A stretch of 45,277 bases of DNA from an uncultured Pseudoxanthomonas sp. (GTDB taxonomy: Bacteria; Pseudomonadota; Gammaproteobacteria; Xanthomonadales; Xanthomonadaceae), in assembly GCA_946479745.1 (NCBI GenBank), contig CAMLGZ010000027.1, positions 1 to 45,277 on the forward strand, given 5' to 3'. The notes under the pieces were generated by a model that was not told where the DNA came from, made no database searches, and saw nothing but the letters and a program-made list of their open reading frames with translations. A program made the position numbers and the translations under genes. How positions within the stretch are numbered: the stretch's first letter is position 1; each line of letters starts with the position of its first letter. Below, piece by piece: positions 10,601-18,149 of this stretch.

Positions 10601-11379
10601 GGAACCTGGGGTTCACGCTGTCGGACGGCGAACTGGTCAACAGCGCGGGCGGCGAAGTCGACCGCCGTGCGATCAGCCTCAGCGGCGGGCGCACCTCGCC
10701 CGATACCGATTGGCAAAGCAAGCTGGAGTGGCGCAAGGATGGTGGTGCGGAACAACGCCAGCAGTGGGTCAGCACCAACCGCCTGCTGCACAAGATCAAC
10801 GAGAGCTGGCGCATCGCGGCGCGCTTCAACTATTCCGATACCGACGACGAAATCGATCCGACCGCCGGCGCCAAGTTCATCGAAGGCAACTTCGGTTTCG
10901 CGTGGCGACCCTGGAACAGCACGCGCTGGGGCGTGTTCGGCCGTTACACGTATCTGTACGATCTGGCCACGCTGGAGCAGGTCAACGGTGCGACCTACGA
11001 CCAGAAATCCCGGATACTGTCGCTGGAAGGCGTGTACAAGCTGGACTATCACTGGGAGCTGGCCGCCAAGTTGGCGCGGCGCGAAGGAGAAGTCCGCTTT
11101 GGCCGTGGTGCCGGCCAGTGGTTCGATTCCGGTACTACCTTCGCTTCGGGTCAGATCCGTTACGAGCTGCGCACGCAGTGGCATGCGCTGGCCGAGTACC
11201 GCTGGCTGGACGTCAAGGACGGCGGCACGCGCAGCGGCTATCTGATCGGTCTGGATCGCGACCTCAACAAAAACTTCCGCGTAGGCGTGGGCTATAACTT
11301 CACCGATTTCAGCGACGACCTCACCGACTTCGACTACGACCACAAAGGGTGGTTCCTGAATATCGTGGGGTCGTACTGA
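7696..11379 (+). CDS. Large outer-membrane beta-barrel protein, partner of the repeat protein
   Basis: About 1227 residues. The frame extends back to a GTG at 7681 that overlaps the previous stop, but ATG 7696 (or 7708) sits directly before a clear signal peptide ending near PPLVLA-QEAP. The N-terminal 350 or so residues look like periplasmic beta-sandwich domains. A segment near residue 570 reads GADYEIDELQGRILL, a motif type seen in large outer-membrane proteins. The rest shows alternating aromatic/polar strands and ends in WFLNIVGSY, a typical C-terminal barrel strand with a terminal aromatic residue. The gene is tightly coupled to both neighbours, so it may export, anchor or display the repeat protein; that role is inference. 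No TonB box or plug domain was recognised, so I do not call it a TonB-dependent receptor. Confidence 0.85.
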   Translation: MTIRMKLLDCTLIGLLASMPPLVLAQEAPAPTDCTGDECNSEEGLLFRLRTLGDRDPLVPGDAASSAALQPDRRVDIDMAAPGRATVAGKFSLQLDNGGVIWATEDPALSEPELSISAPGFAPFDGRAIVKPVQFYVRSNYSSFIERYELKVYRAADTDLIEPLVRVPVDVAAVSNTDWDGTLPPKYRFRAGDELVYVLRAYDKEGNFDETQPRKLQLVTPEEAERGGRQVRDSVEKSLGTALTTDQAQTQELIDDAFSGNGLRQQNIQIYGSRIRIQGRNLPPGYTLSINGDSYPVDLERKFAAEYLMPIGRHDFEIALSGGSDGLGGAPANDPQGIRQTLNVDVTGRYFFGVGLADVTIWQNKIGGSVDAFTTDSRYADDVISDGRLAFYGKAKIKGKYLITAQADTTERDLEHLFDGFGQAEPQDIFRRLDPDLYYPVYGDDSTTYRDVDTMGRFYLRADWDKNQALWGNFNTGITGTEYGQYVRSLYGAAFNWRSRGSNAWGDPGTELRAFGSEAQTAPGHSEFIGTGGSLYYLKHTDLLPGSDAVVLEIRDAATGRIENRVTLKRGADYEIDELQGRILLTRPLSMLTRENLRSISRDTPLDGYEQRLIADYEWVPSGFDAGEVTAGVRGKHWFGDHLGIGATYIDENRAGEDYTLAAGDITLQAGRGTYLKAEYSQTESFSAPVFFSDNGGFTFTQLNPVGPREDEAKAIEARVNFRELGWTEQDWSAGAWWRRVGAGYSVSRFDQGMEIEEQGAELLGQFTPNLSMYARYSQAERGGESLDQTQITGEWRITDSDTFSTELRRIEEQRTTGDTAGTLAALRYAHKIGTSLDLYGIAQFTLDDDGGTYADNDAYTLGGKYLFGDLSTVGAEVTSGDRGDAATVNAEYRFNPEHSVYGSYTYSTDSTQYDSLFNPGSQNGWTLGQRWRLSQQVNLFNESQFLKNRQESGLAHTFGMDFYPSQGWNLGFTLSDGELVNSAGGEVDRRAISLSGGRTSPDTDWQSKLEWRKDGGAEQRQQWVSTNRLLHKINESWRIAARFNYSDTDDEIDPTAGAKFIEGNFGFAWRPWNSTRWGVFGRYTYLYDLATLEQVNGATYDQKSRILSLEGVYKLDYHWELAAKLARREGEVRFGRGAGQWFDSGTTFASGQIRYELRTQWHALAEYRWLDVKDGGTRSGYLIGLDRDLNKNFRVGVGYNFTDFSDDLTDFDYDHKGWFLNIVGSY

Positions 11380-14300
11380 TGCGTGTTTGGGACAAGGACT
11401 TGATCAGCGATATGAAAACGAAACTCGTAGCCGCAGCCTCGTGCGCCGCAATCTTGATCATGGCGTTGTGGAGCGGCAGCGCGCAGGCGCAGATCGCGTT
11501 CCGCGAGACCTTCGGCGCGGTCAACGCCACTCTGCCGACCGCGCAGAGCACCGCCGACGGCAACTGGCTCAGCGCTGCCTGCTTGAACGGACAGATCGTA
11601 GCCACCGGCGGCGACTCCGCTTCCGATGGCGCCGCGTCGTCGCGCTACCTGTACCACAACACCGCGAACTGCGCGTACACCGCAGGCCAGGCGATCTGGC
11701 GCACCGTCTCCGCGATCACTGTGCAACCGAACAAGAACTACGTGTTCTCGTACTGGACTATGGTCGTCAACCAGGTCAGCGACCCGGTGCTAACGCAAGT
11801 GATTACGCCAAACGCCGGCACGGTTACCGTGGTCAGCACCGTCAACACGGCCTATCCGGGGACCAACAACACCTGGATCCGGCGCCAGGTGATATTCACT
11901 ACCAGCGCCACCACCACTTCGGTCAATCTGCGCATCAATAACGCGAACACCACCGGCGCGGGCAACGATTTCGGCATCGACGACGTGATGCTGGCGACCA
12001 TGCCGACAGTAACGTTGACCAAAACCACCCAGAATGGCGCAGGTGGCGCGTTCGGCTTCGCGCTGACCAACACGGTGCGCACCACGGGCACGGCGACGAC
12101 TGCTGCGGCGGGAATACCCACCGTGGTGGATGGCGACGCGAACGCAGCCGTCACCGATTTCACCGCTTCGGCCCTCGGCGTGGCGATCACCATCAACGAA
12201 TCCACGCTGCCGGCGCTTTGGTCATTCGGGTCCGTCAGCTGCACCAACTCCGCAGGCGCCGCGGTCGGAACGGTAAGCGCCCGGCAGATCACCATTCCGG
12301 CGGCGGCCGTGGCGGCGGGCGAGACGTTCGAGTGTTCCTACGTCAACACCACCCAGCCTAGCTTCGGCACCTGTACTTCCACCATGTATCTCGGGGTGGG
12401 CGGTCCGACCCAGCTGCATCGCATCGACACCAGCACCAACCCGCTTACCTATCCTGCGATAGGTTCCCCGTATTCTCCTTCCTACAACGCGATGGGTTAC
12501 GACCCCGCGAGCAACTACATTTTCGCGACGATATGGGACACCGCCTCCAGTACCTATCACCTGCTGCGCATCGCCAGCAACGGTGTGGTGGAGGATACGG
12601 GTGCCATCGCAGGCGGCGGGATCAATGCCAGTGGAACAGGAATAGCTTCGGGAGAGGTGGGCGCGGACGGCTTCTATTACATCAAGGACAACGCGACCAT
12701 CAACCAGCTGTGGCGGGTCGATCTCAGCACTCGTACCTCCACCCTGATCACGCTCAACCAAGCCATCGCGTCGGCGGATCTGGCCTGGTACAACGGCCGG
12801 CTTTACGCCCAGGACAATGTAACCGGCCTGCTTAACGCCATTAATCCGACGACAGGCGCCGTGACCACGATCGGGCCTTCGGGGTTCATTGGCGGTACCG
12901 ACGCCTTCGGCTCGATGATGGGCGCCAGCAACGGCGTTTTCGGCCGTCGCAATAGCGGCGGGTTCTACAAGTTCGATACGACCACCGGCCAGGCCACCTT
13001 GATCTCGGACGCGCCAGCGGGCGCCGGCGACGGCGCCAAGTGCGTCACGACGCCGGTGGAGTTCGCGGTCGATCTGGCGATCACCAAGACCGATGGCAGC
13101 AGCATCTATACGCCCGGCAACAACGTCACCTACACCATCGTGGTCAGCAACAACGGTCCCTTCGGCGTGCAGAACGCGCAGGTGACCGACCCGCTGCCCA
13201 CCGGCATCACCACCGCCAATTGGACTTGCGGCAGCGCTACCGGCGGCGCCACTTGCGGCGCGCCCAGCGGCACCAGTGCGATCAACACCACCGCCAACCT
13301 GCCGGCGAATAGTTCGGTCACCTACAGCCTGGCGCTGTTCGCACCCTCGACGTTCTCCGGCAACCTGGTCAACGCCGCAACAGTGACGGCGCCGGCTGGC
13401 TCGCCCGACTCGAACACGGCCAACAACAGCGCGACCGACAGCGACACCCAGTTCCCGCTGCCGCCGGCCAACGTCGCCACTATCAGCTGCCTCAGCGGCG
13501 GTGCGATGTTCAACACCGCCTACGACGGCGCCGGCGGGCGCTTGTCTTCGGGTGCGGACAATTATTGGCAGGTCGCTCTGACCACCACGCCGATCACCGG
13601 CGCGCCGCCGGTGGGGCTGACCTACGGCGCGGCGCAAGTCGTCGCCGCGCCGCCGGCTGCCTATATCGTCTCGCCCTACGGCAACGCGAACTGGATCGCG
13701 CATGCGGCCAATGCCCTCCATCCGACCAACACCAACTACGACATCTTCTACCGCTTCCAGTTCAACATCGCTCCGGGCGTGGATCCGTCGACGATGGCCT
13801 TGAACATACAGTTCTACGCCGACAATTCGGTGTTCGAAGTCTGGGTAAACGGCAACGCGCAGGGCGTGCACTCCAACTATGGCGCCGCCGATCCGTATTT
13901 CTATTCGGGATTCGTCGCCGGCAACCAGGCTGCGGGCGTGTTGAACGGGCCTTGGCTGAGCGGGCTCAACGAGATCGTCGTACACATCAAGTCCGGCCCG
14001 GGAGCGCAAGCGTTCCTGGCGCAGGTGCTGCCGCCGGCGGCGGTGTGCGCGCCGGCCACGGTCGCGCTCAACAAGACCTCGCGATTCGTCACGGGTGGTC
14101 CGTTCGGTTTCGGTTTGACCAATACCAGCCAGGCCGCAGGCGCGATCACTACCGCGACTGCGGATGTTCCTAATCAGGTGGACGGCAACACCGCCACTGC
14201 CGGAACCATCGAACCTTTCAGCGTCGCCACCTTCGGCAGCGATGTAGTCATCACCGAATCGTCGTTGCCGGCCGGCTGGCTATTGTCCGATGCCACCTGT

Positions 14301-14729
14301 ACCTCCGCCGGTATCGCTGTTGGCAGTCGCTCGGGAAGCGCCTACACCATCCCCGGCGGCCTGATCGACAGCAGCGCCGAAAGCTTCGAATGCAATTTCA
14401 CCAATACGCCGACAGTCGATCTGCGCATCGACAAAACCGCTGCCGCGGCTACGGTGGAAAGCGGCGACACGGTGGCTTATACGATCACGCTCGATAACGA
14501 CGGACCGGGTCCAGGCGATGGCGCCGTGATCAGAGATCCCGCGGTCTCCGGCGTGGACTGTAGTACCGGCACGCTGACTTGCGGCAATGCGACCGGCGGT
14601 GCGGTTTGCCCGGCATCGCCGACGGTGGCGGATCTGCAAGGATCGGGCGTAACCATCCCCGTTTTCCCGGCAGGCGGCTCGATGCAATTAACGTTGACTT
14701 GTACTGTGACCGCCAGCGGCGCGCCCTGA
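11379..14729 (+). CDS. Secreted multidomain DUF11/prealbumin-like surface protein
   Basis: About 1116 residues. ATG 11379 overlaps the upstream stop by one base (TGATG), favouring translational coupling; ATG 11412 (MKTKLVAAAS) is an alternative giving a shorter signal peptide, cleaved near SAQAQ. Order of parts: a beta-rich N-terminal domain (residues about 38-208), a prealbumin-like domain starting TVTLTKTTQNGAGG (about 209-325), a propeller-like region resembling DUF6923 with a LYAQD strand (about 328-560), a DUF11 domain (about 562-695), another beta domain (about 697-890), a second prealbumin-like domain (about 893-1010), and a final DUF11 domain that stops soon after TCTVTASG. No OmpA domain, LPXTG or IPTL-type sorting tail is present. 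It may be released, or held by its two neighbours; the abrupt end could also mean a lost C-terminus. Confidence 0.85.
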   Translation: MRVWDKDLISDMKTKLVAAASCAAILIMALWSGSAQAQIAFRETFGAVNATLPTAQSTADGNWLSAACLNGQIVATGGDSASDGAASSRYLYHNTANCAYTAGQAIWRTVSAITVQPNKNYVFSYWTMVVNQVSDPVLTQVITPNAGTVTVVSTVNTAYPGTNNTWIRRQVIFTTSATTTSVNLRINNANTTGAGNDFGIDDVMLATMPTVTLTKTTQNGAGGAFGFALTNTVRTTGTATTAAAGIPTVVDGDANAAVTDFTASALGVAITINESTLPALWSFGSVSCTNSAGAAVGTVSARQITIPAAAVAAGETFECSYVNTTQPSFGTCTSTMYLGVGGPTQLHRIDTSTNPLTYPAIGSPYSPSYNAMGYDPASNYIFATIWDTASSTYHLLRIASNGVVEDTGAIAGGGINASGTGIASGEVGADGFYYIKDNATINQLWRVDLSTRTSTLITLNQAIASADLAWYNGRLYAQDNVTGLLNAINPTTGAVTTIGPSGFIGGTDAFGSMMGASNGVFGRRNSGGFYKFDTTTGQATLISDAPAGAGDGAKCVTTPVEFAVDLAITKTDGSSIYTPGNNVTYTIVVSNNGPFGVQNAQVTDPLPTGITTANWTCGSATGGATCGAPSGTSAINTTANLPANSSVTYSLALFAPSTFSGNLVNAATVTAPAGSPDSNTANNSATDSDTQFPLPPANVATISCLSGGAMFNTAYDGAGGRLSSGADNYWQVALTTTPITGAPPVGLTYGAAQVVAAPPAAYIVSPYGNANWIAHAANALHPTNTNYDIFYRFQFNIAPGVDPSTMALNIQFYADNSVFEVWVNGNAQGVHSNYGAADPYFYSGFVAGNQAAGVLNGPWLSGLNEIVVHIKSGPGAQAFLAQVLPPAAVCAPATVALNKTSRFVTGGPFGFGLTNTSQAAGAITTATADVPNQVDGNTATAGTIEPFSVATFGSDVVITESSLPAGWLLSDATCTSAGIAVGSRSGSAYTIPGGLIDSSAESFECNFTNTPTVDLRIDKTAAAATVESGDTVAYTITLDNDGPGPGDGAVIRDPAVSGVDCSTGTLTCGNATGGAVCPASPTVADLQGSGVTIPVFPAGGSMQLTLTCTVTASGAP

Positions 14730-14794
14730 TGGCGGGGCGGGGGGCTCACAGATCGCGCTATGTCCGATCGCGATGATGCGATCGAATCTTCCCG

Positions 14795-15136
14795 TTAAAG
14801 CTTGACCGCAATTTGCGTGGAATCCGCGTCCTCCAGCCGCGCCCACGTGGCGGAAACGATCATCTCCGCTTCGACCCAGTCGATGCGGTCGCAGGCCGCT
14901 ACGCCATCCTTGTACCGGTGGCACAGACTGGGCAGCAGCTCCTCCGCGGAACGCTTTTCGCGATTGGACAGGAAGGTGTCGTAGCCGAACTTGAAAGTGG
15001 CGACGTAGCGTTCGAACTCCAGGCCGGACTTGAAGAATGGGCTGTTCGGATAACCGCGGCGCCAGTGCAGCAGTTCCCGCACCATATCCGGCGTCCCGAT
15101 CGGCAGGGGTATTTCAGCGCAGTTGTTCACATGCAT
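14795..15136 (-). CDS. Small protein of unknown function
   Basis: About 113 residues, with no signal peptide or membrane segment. The frame opens with a TTG at 15142, but ATG 15136 is preceded at seven bases by GGAGG, so I take 15136 as the start. The protein is rich in charged and aromatic residues (LLHWRRGYPNSPFF, FKFGYDTFLSNREKRS) with a helical look and two central cysteines far apart. I do not recognise the family. It faces the surface-protein locus convergently and lies downstream of another minus-strand gene, separated by about 180 bp in which I see nothing definite. Confidence 0.7.
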   Translation of the reverse strand: MHVNNCAEIPLPIGTPDMVRELLHWRRGYPNSPFFKSGLEFERYVATFKFGYDTFLSNREKRSAEELLPSLCHRYKDGVAACDRIDWVEAEMIVSATWARLEDADSTQIAVKL

Positions 15137-15315
15137 CCGCAAGCCTCCGTGGCATATGCCACCAACGTCGCCCTTGAAGCGACGTATCAGCTATACAGCA
15201 GGCATCTGAATGCAGCGGTCGAAAGGCCTTGGGACATGCTCAAAGCGAGTAATGCGGCCCCATACAAGTCTCTCATCGCCGGCGACCGTTCAGGTTGGAG
15301 CGATACGATCAGGCA

Positions 15316-15795
15316 TCAATCGATCCGATAAACCCGCGCCTTCGGCAGGTCTTCGTCCACTTGCAGGAACCAGCGACCGGCGATGCCGGGGATGACGGCG
15401 ATTTCAGGCGATTCGAAGGGCTTGCGCAGCTTCATGTTGCCTTTGAGCACTTTCCAGGTCTGGCCGTTCTCCAGCTCGAATACGGTGCCGGGTTCCCAGC
15501 CGCTGACGGAACCTTTCAGGCGGCTGCGGATGGGCTGGTCGTTGAGGCCGATGAGGGACGAAGAAGAAGCGCGTTCGGTTTCCGCTTCGGTCTTGCTGGC
15601 TTCCACGGCCTTGACCACGTCTTCGCGCAGCAGGCTGTTCAACAGTTTCAGCTGCTCGGCCGAAAGCGTGTTCAGACCCGTGGCTTGCAGTTGTTCGGAC
15701 GTCAGGCGCTGCTCGATATCCACGTAGGGTTGCTTGGCCAGTACAGCGAACGACGCCAGCAAAAGCGTCAGACCAAGAGCGAACTTTGCGGACAT
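15316..15795 (-). CDS. Exported protein of unknown function
   Basis: 159 residues. A signal peptide is clear (MSAKFALGLTLLLASFAVLA-KQ), and GGAG lies about eight bases before the ATG. The mature N-terminal part is a charged helix rich in Glu, Gln and Leu; the C-terminal half is beta-like, with GTVFELENGQTWKV and a WFLQVDEDLPKARVYRID ending. That pattern resembles small periplasmic proteins found in xanthomonads, but I do not assign a function. No cysteine is present in the mature part. A 76-bp palindromic repeat lies upstream, between this gene and the LysR gene. Confidence 0.85.
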   Translation of the reverse strand: MSAKFALGLTLLLASFAVLAKQPYVDIEQRLTSEQLQATGLNTLSAEQLKLLNSLLREDVVKAVEASKTEAETERASSSSLIGLNDQPIRSRLKGSVSGWEPGTVFELENGQTWKVLKGNMKLRKPFESPEIAVIPGIAGRWFLQVDEDLPKARVYRID

Positions 15796-15898
15796 GCCGG
15801 TTTCTCCAATGGAGCGGCCGGGCAGCGCCCGGCATTACGCCCAGGCAACAAGTTTGCGTCGGTTTTGTTTCAGTCCGGTGTCACGGTCCTTCGGAAGC

Positions 15899-15974
15899 GT
15901 AGGTCGGGGCTACGCCCCCGACATCACGCGATGCTTCCGATCGACCGCGCGTCGGGGGCGTAGCCCCGACCTAC
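15899..15974. repeat. Palindromic intergenic repeat, family 1, copy 1
   Basis: Two 24-bp arms, 15899-15922 and 15951-15974, are perfect inverted copies; each outer end begins GTAGGTCGGGGC and each inner end is CGCCCCCGAC. The loop is 28 bp. The same element occurs at 39525-39589 with a different loop. REP-like, probably mobilised in trans. Confidence 0.95.
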
Positions 15975-15991
15975 AGCGCGGTACGGCCGGC

Positions 15992-17020
15992 CTATCGGAC
16001 CACTTCTTCCAGAATCCGCTGGCCAGCCGCGGCTGTCGTCTCTTCGACTTCGGCAACGTCTTCCTGGCCTTTCACAAGTCCCACCTGCGCCATCATCAGC
16101 GGGCAGTGCGCGCTCATGTAGTCGATGTCCAGGTTCAGGCGCTCCAGCAGGAAGTCGACGAACGCGCGTACTTTCGGCGACTGGGTGTGGCCGCGCGGGA
16201 ATACGGCGTTGAGTTCGTACTCGCCGCCGATCCAGCCGGCCAGCACGCGCTGCACATGACCCATCTCCACGAACGGCCTGACCATCACGTCGGCGGCGAT
16301 CACCACGCCTTCGCCGCAGAGCAATGCGCCCTTGAGCGCGGCCGGATCATTGGCGACCAGGATCGGATTAACGGTGAAATCGCGATCGCTCACGCCGTCG
16401 TTCAAGGTCCATGCATAGCTGTTGCCGTGGCGGTGCTTGGGCATGGCCAGCGTACGGTGGTGCTGCAGATCGTCCGGGTGCAGAGGCTCGCCATGCTTGG
16501 CGATGTAGCTGGTGCTGGCGTACACCTGCGTGCGCAGGCTGCCCAGGCGGCGCGCGACCAGGTTGGAATCGGGCAGATTGCCGATGCGCAGGGCGACATC
16601 GATTTCGCCGCCGATCAGATCCAGCGGTTCGTTGCTCAACACCATCTCTATACGCACTTCCGGATGCCGCGCATGGAATTCGCCCAGCAGCGGGGCGATC
16701 TTGTCGATGCCGATGGAGTAGGGCGCGGTGAAACGCAGCCAGCCGCGCGGGCCGGCATGCAGCTGGCTGACCGCGCTTTCGGCTTCGGTCAGTTCGCGCG
16801 CGATGCGCTGGCAATGTTCGTAGTAGACGTTGCCGGCTTCGGTCAGCCCCAGCTTGCGCGTGGTGCGATGCAGGAGCTGCGCGCCCAGGCGCGTTTCCAG
16901 TTCCTGCACTTTGCGGCTGACCGTGGTCTTGGGCAGGCGTAGCGAATTGGCCGCGGCGATGAAGCTGCCGTGCTCGACCACCTTGACGAAGATGAGGGTG
17001 TCGTTGAGATCGTGGCTCAT
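15992..17020 (-). CDS. LysR-family transcriptional regulator
   Basis: 342 residues. The N-terminal winged helix-turn-helix is standard (FVKVVEHGSFIAAANSLRLPK, then VSRKVQELETRLGAQLLHRTTR). The effector-binding half carries typical signatures such as LRFTAPYSIG and DVALRIGNLPDS. The usual length is about 300, so this one has a C-terminal extension of roughly 35-40 residues, rich in Glu and Ala. It diverges from the RND efflux operon starting at 17376, which is the usual geometry for a LysR activator of a pump (MexT with mexEF-oprN is the known example). Control of that operon, and the inducer, are inference. Confidence 0.93.
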   Translation of the reverse strand: MSHDLNDTLIFVKVVEHGSFIAAANSLRLPKTTVSRKVQELETRLGAQLLHRTTRKLGLTEAGNVYYEHCQRIARELTEAESAVSQLHAGPRGWLRFTAPYSIGIDKIAPLLGEFHARHPEVRIEMVLSNEPLDLIGGEIDVALRIGNLPDSNLVARRLGSLRTQVYASTSYIAKHGEPLHPDDLQHHRTLAMPKHRHGNSYAWTLNDGVSDRDFTVNPILVANDPAALKGALLCGEGVVIAADVMVRPFVEMGHVQRVLAGWIGGEYELNAVFPRGHTQSPKVRAFVDFLLERLNLDIDYMSAHCPLMMAQVGLVKGQEDVAEVEETTAAAGQRILEEVVR

Positions 17021-17375
17021 GTGGAACTCCCGATGGGGGTGGTACGGGTATTGGACCGCTGACGGGATTATTATTCCCTTTAATTCGGACTAATCAAGTC
17101 CTGATTGCAGGTTTATCTTGTCGGCACTCTCCCAAGTAGCCAGCTGCCGCTATGCTGTTCTCCCGCTTCTTCCGCCCCGAGCCGGACCCCGTAATCAACG
17201 AAGAGACAACGCTTTCCGAGCTGAAAGCGCTGACTAATCGCTTGTCCGGTACGGCTTTTCGCGAATTCACCTCCCCCCATCGCAGCCAGACCGGCGGCGG
17301 GGTGCGGCTCGGGCGCAAGGGGCGCGGGACTATCGCCAGTATTGGGATTATCCCGATGACGGGAGTGAAAGTCCC
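17021..17375. promoter_or_regulatory. Divergent intergenic region between LysR gene and efflux operon
   Basis: 355 bp with no secure gene. The part beside the LysR gene is more AT-rich than its surroundings (about 17065-17105) and holds a perfect 5-5-5 inverted repeat, GGACT-AATCA-AGTCC, at 17087-17101. Such a dyad is compatible with a LysR-type operator, but is not proof. The right-hand part contains the small open frame 17152-17379. Confidence 0.45.
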
Positions 17376-17379
17376 ATGA
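17152..17379 (+). CDS. Possible small leader ORF before the efflux operon
   Basis: A 75-codon frame starting MLFSRFFRPEPDPVINEETTL. Its TGA stop overlaps the ATG of the next gene (ATGA), the arrangement expected of translational coupling, and its third positions are moderately GC-rich. Against it: no ribosome-binding site before ATG 17152, an odd Gly/Arg-rich second half, and an overlapping open frame on the other strand. I do not recognise the product. It may be noise. Confidence 0.25.
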   Translation: MLFSRFFRPEPDPVINEETTLSELKALTNRLSGTAFREFTSPHRSQTGGGVRLGRKGRGTIASIGIIPMTGVKVP

Positions 17380-18149
17380 ATGGGATATTGAATCCGGAGG
17401 TCCTGGTGCTGGGCGCCGGTGGCACGGTCGGCTTCGGCGTGGTCGGGGCGTTACTGGAAGCCGGCAGCCCGGTGCTGGCGGTGGGCCGCGACGGTCCACG
17501 CATGCAGGCGCTGGCCGAACACTTCGCCGGCGAACCTGCGCTCGAGCTGATGACCACAGGATGCATCAGCAGCGATGAAGACGCTGCGAAACTGGCGGCG
17601 GATCTGCGCAAGCGCAAGCGTCCGTTGCGTGCGGTGTTCGCAAGCCTGGCCAGCCCATTGGAAGGCGGCCGGCTGATCGACAAGCCCACGGATTTCCTGC
17701 GCCAGAAGCTGGACATGGATCTGTTGCCGCATCTGGCCGCCGCACGCCATCTGGTGCCGCTGCTGGCCGAGAACGATGTCACTTCGCATTATATTCTCAT
17801 CGGCGGTCCGTATGCCGAACGCGGCTGGGCGGGATACGGTCATGCCTCCATCACCGCTGCCGCATTGCGCATGCTGACCAACGTGTTGCATGAAGAATCG
17901 CAGCCGTTGGGCGTGCGCGTGCAGATGCTGTCCGTCGACCACCCGGTCTGCACGCCGGAAAACGCGCGCAACGCCTGCGCCGAATGGCCCAGCGCCATGG
18001 CCGTGGGCCGCCACGCGGTGTCGCTGTTGACCCGCACCGAACGCGCGCAGCCGGTGGTGCGTTTCGATGCGGGACGTGCGCTGACCCCTGCGCAACCTCT
18101 TTTCAGCAGTTTTCCTCTCCCCTTGTCCACCCACGAGACCAACCTATGA
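17376..18149 (+). CDS. SDR-fold protein with degenerate catalytic site, first gene of efflux operon
   Basis: 257 residues. The N-terminus shows a Rossmann nucleotide-binding turn (LVLGAGGTVGFGV), as in short-chain dehydrogenases. The expected catalytic Tyr-x3-Lys is not intact: around residue 152 the sequence is GYGHASITAA, so the Tyr is present but no Lys is at the +4 position. It may bind NAD(P) without normal catalysis, or use another arrangement. Its stop overlaps the membrane-fusion gene start by four bases (ATGA), so the two are co-translated. Comparable accessory oxidoreductases accompany MexEF-OprN-type pumps (MexS); equivalence is inference. Confidence 0.75.
   Translation: MNGILNPEVLVLGAGGTVGFGVVGALLEAGSPVLAVGRDGPRMQALAEHFAGEPALELMTTGCISSDEDAAKLAADLRKRKRPLRAVFASLASPLEGGRLIDKPTDFLRQKLDMDLLPHLAAARHLVPLLAENDVTSHYILIGGPYAERGWAGYGHASITAAALRMLTNVLHEESQPLGVRVQMLSVDHPVCTPENARNACAEWPSAMAVGRHAVSLLTRTERAQPVVRFDAGRALTPAQPLFSSFPLPLSTHETNL

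Noticed and set aside
9163..11343. A 726-codon minus-strand frame opposite the barrel gene
   Set aside because: No recognisable domain or ribosome-binding site, and the plus strand carries a coherent barrel protein.
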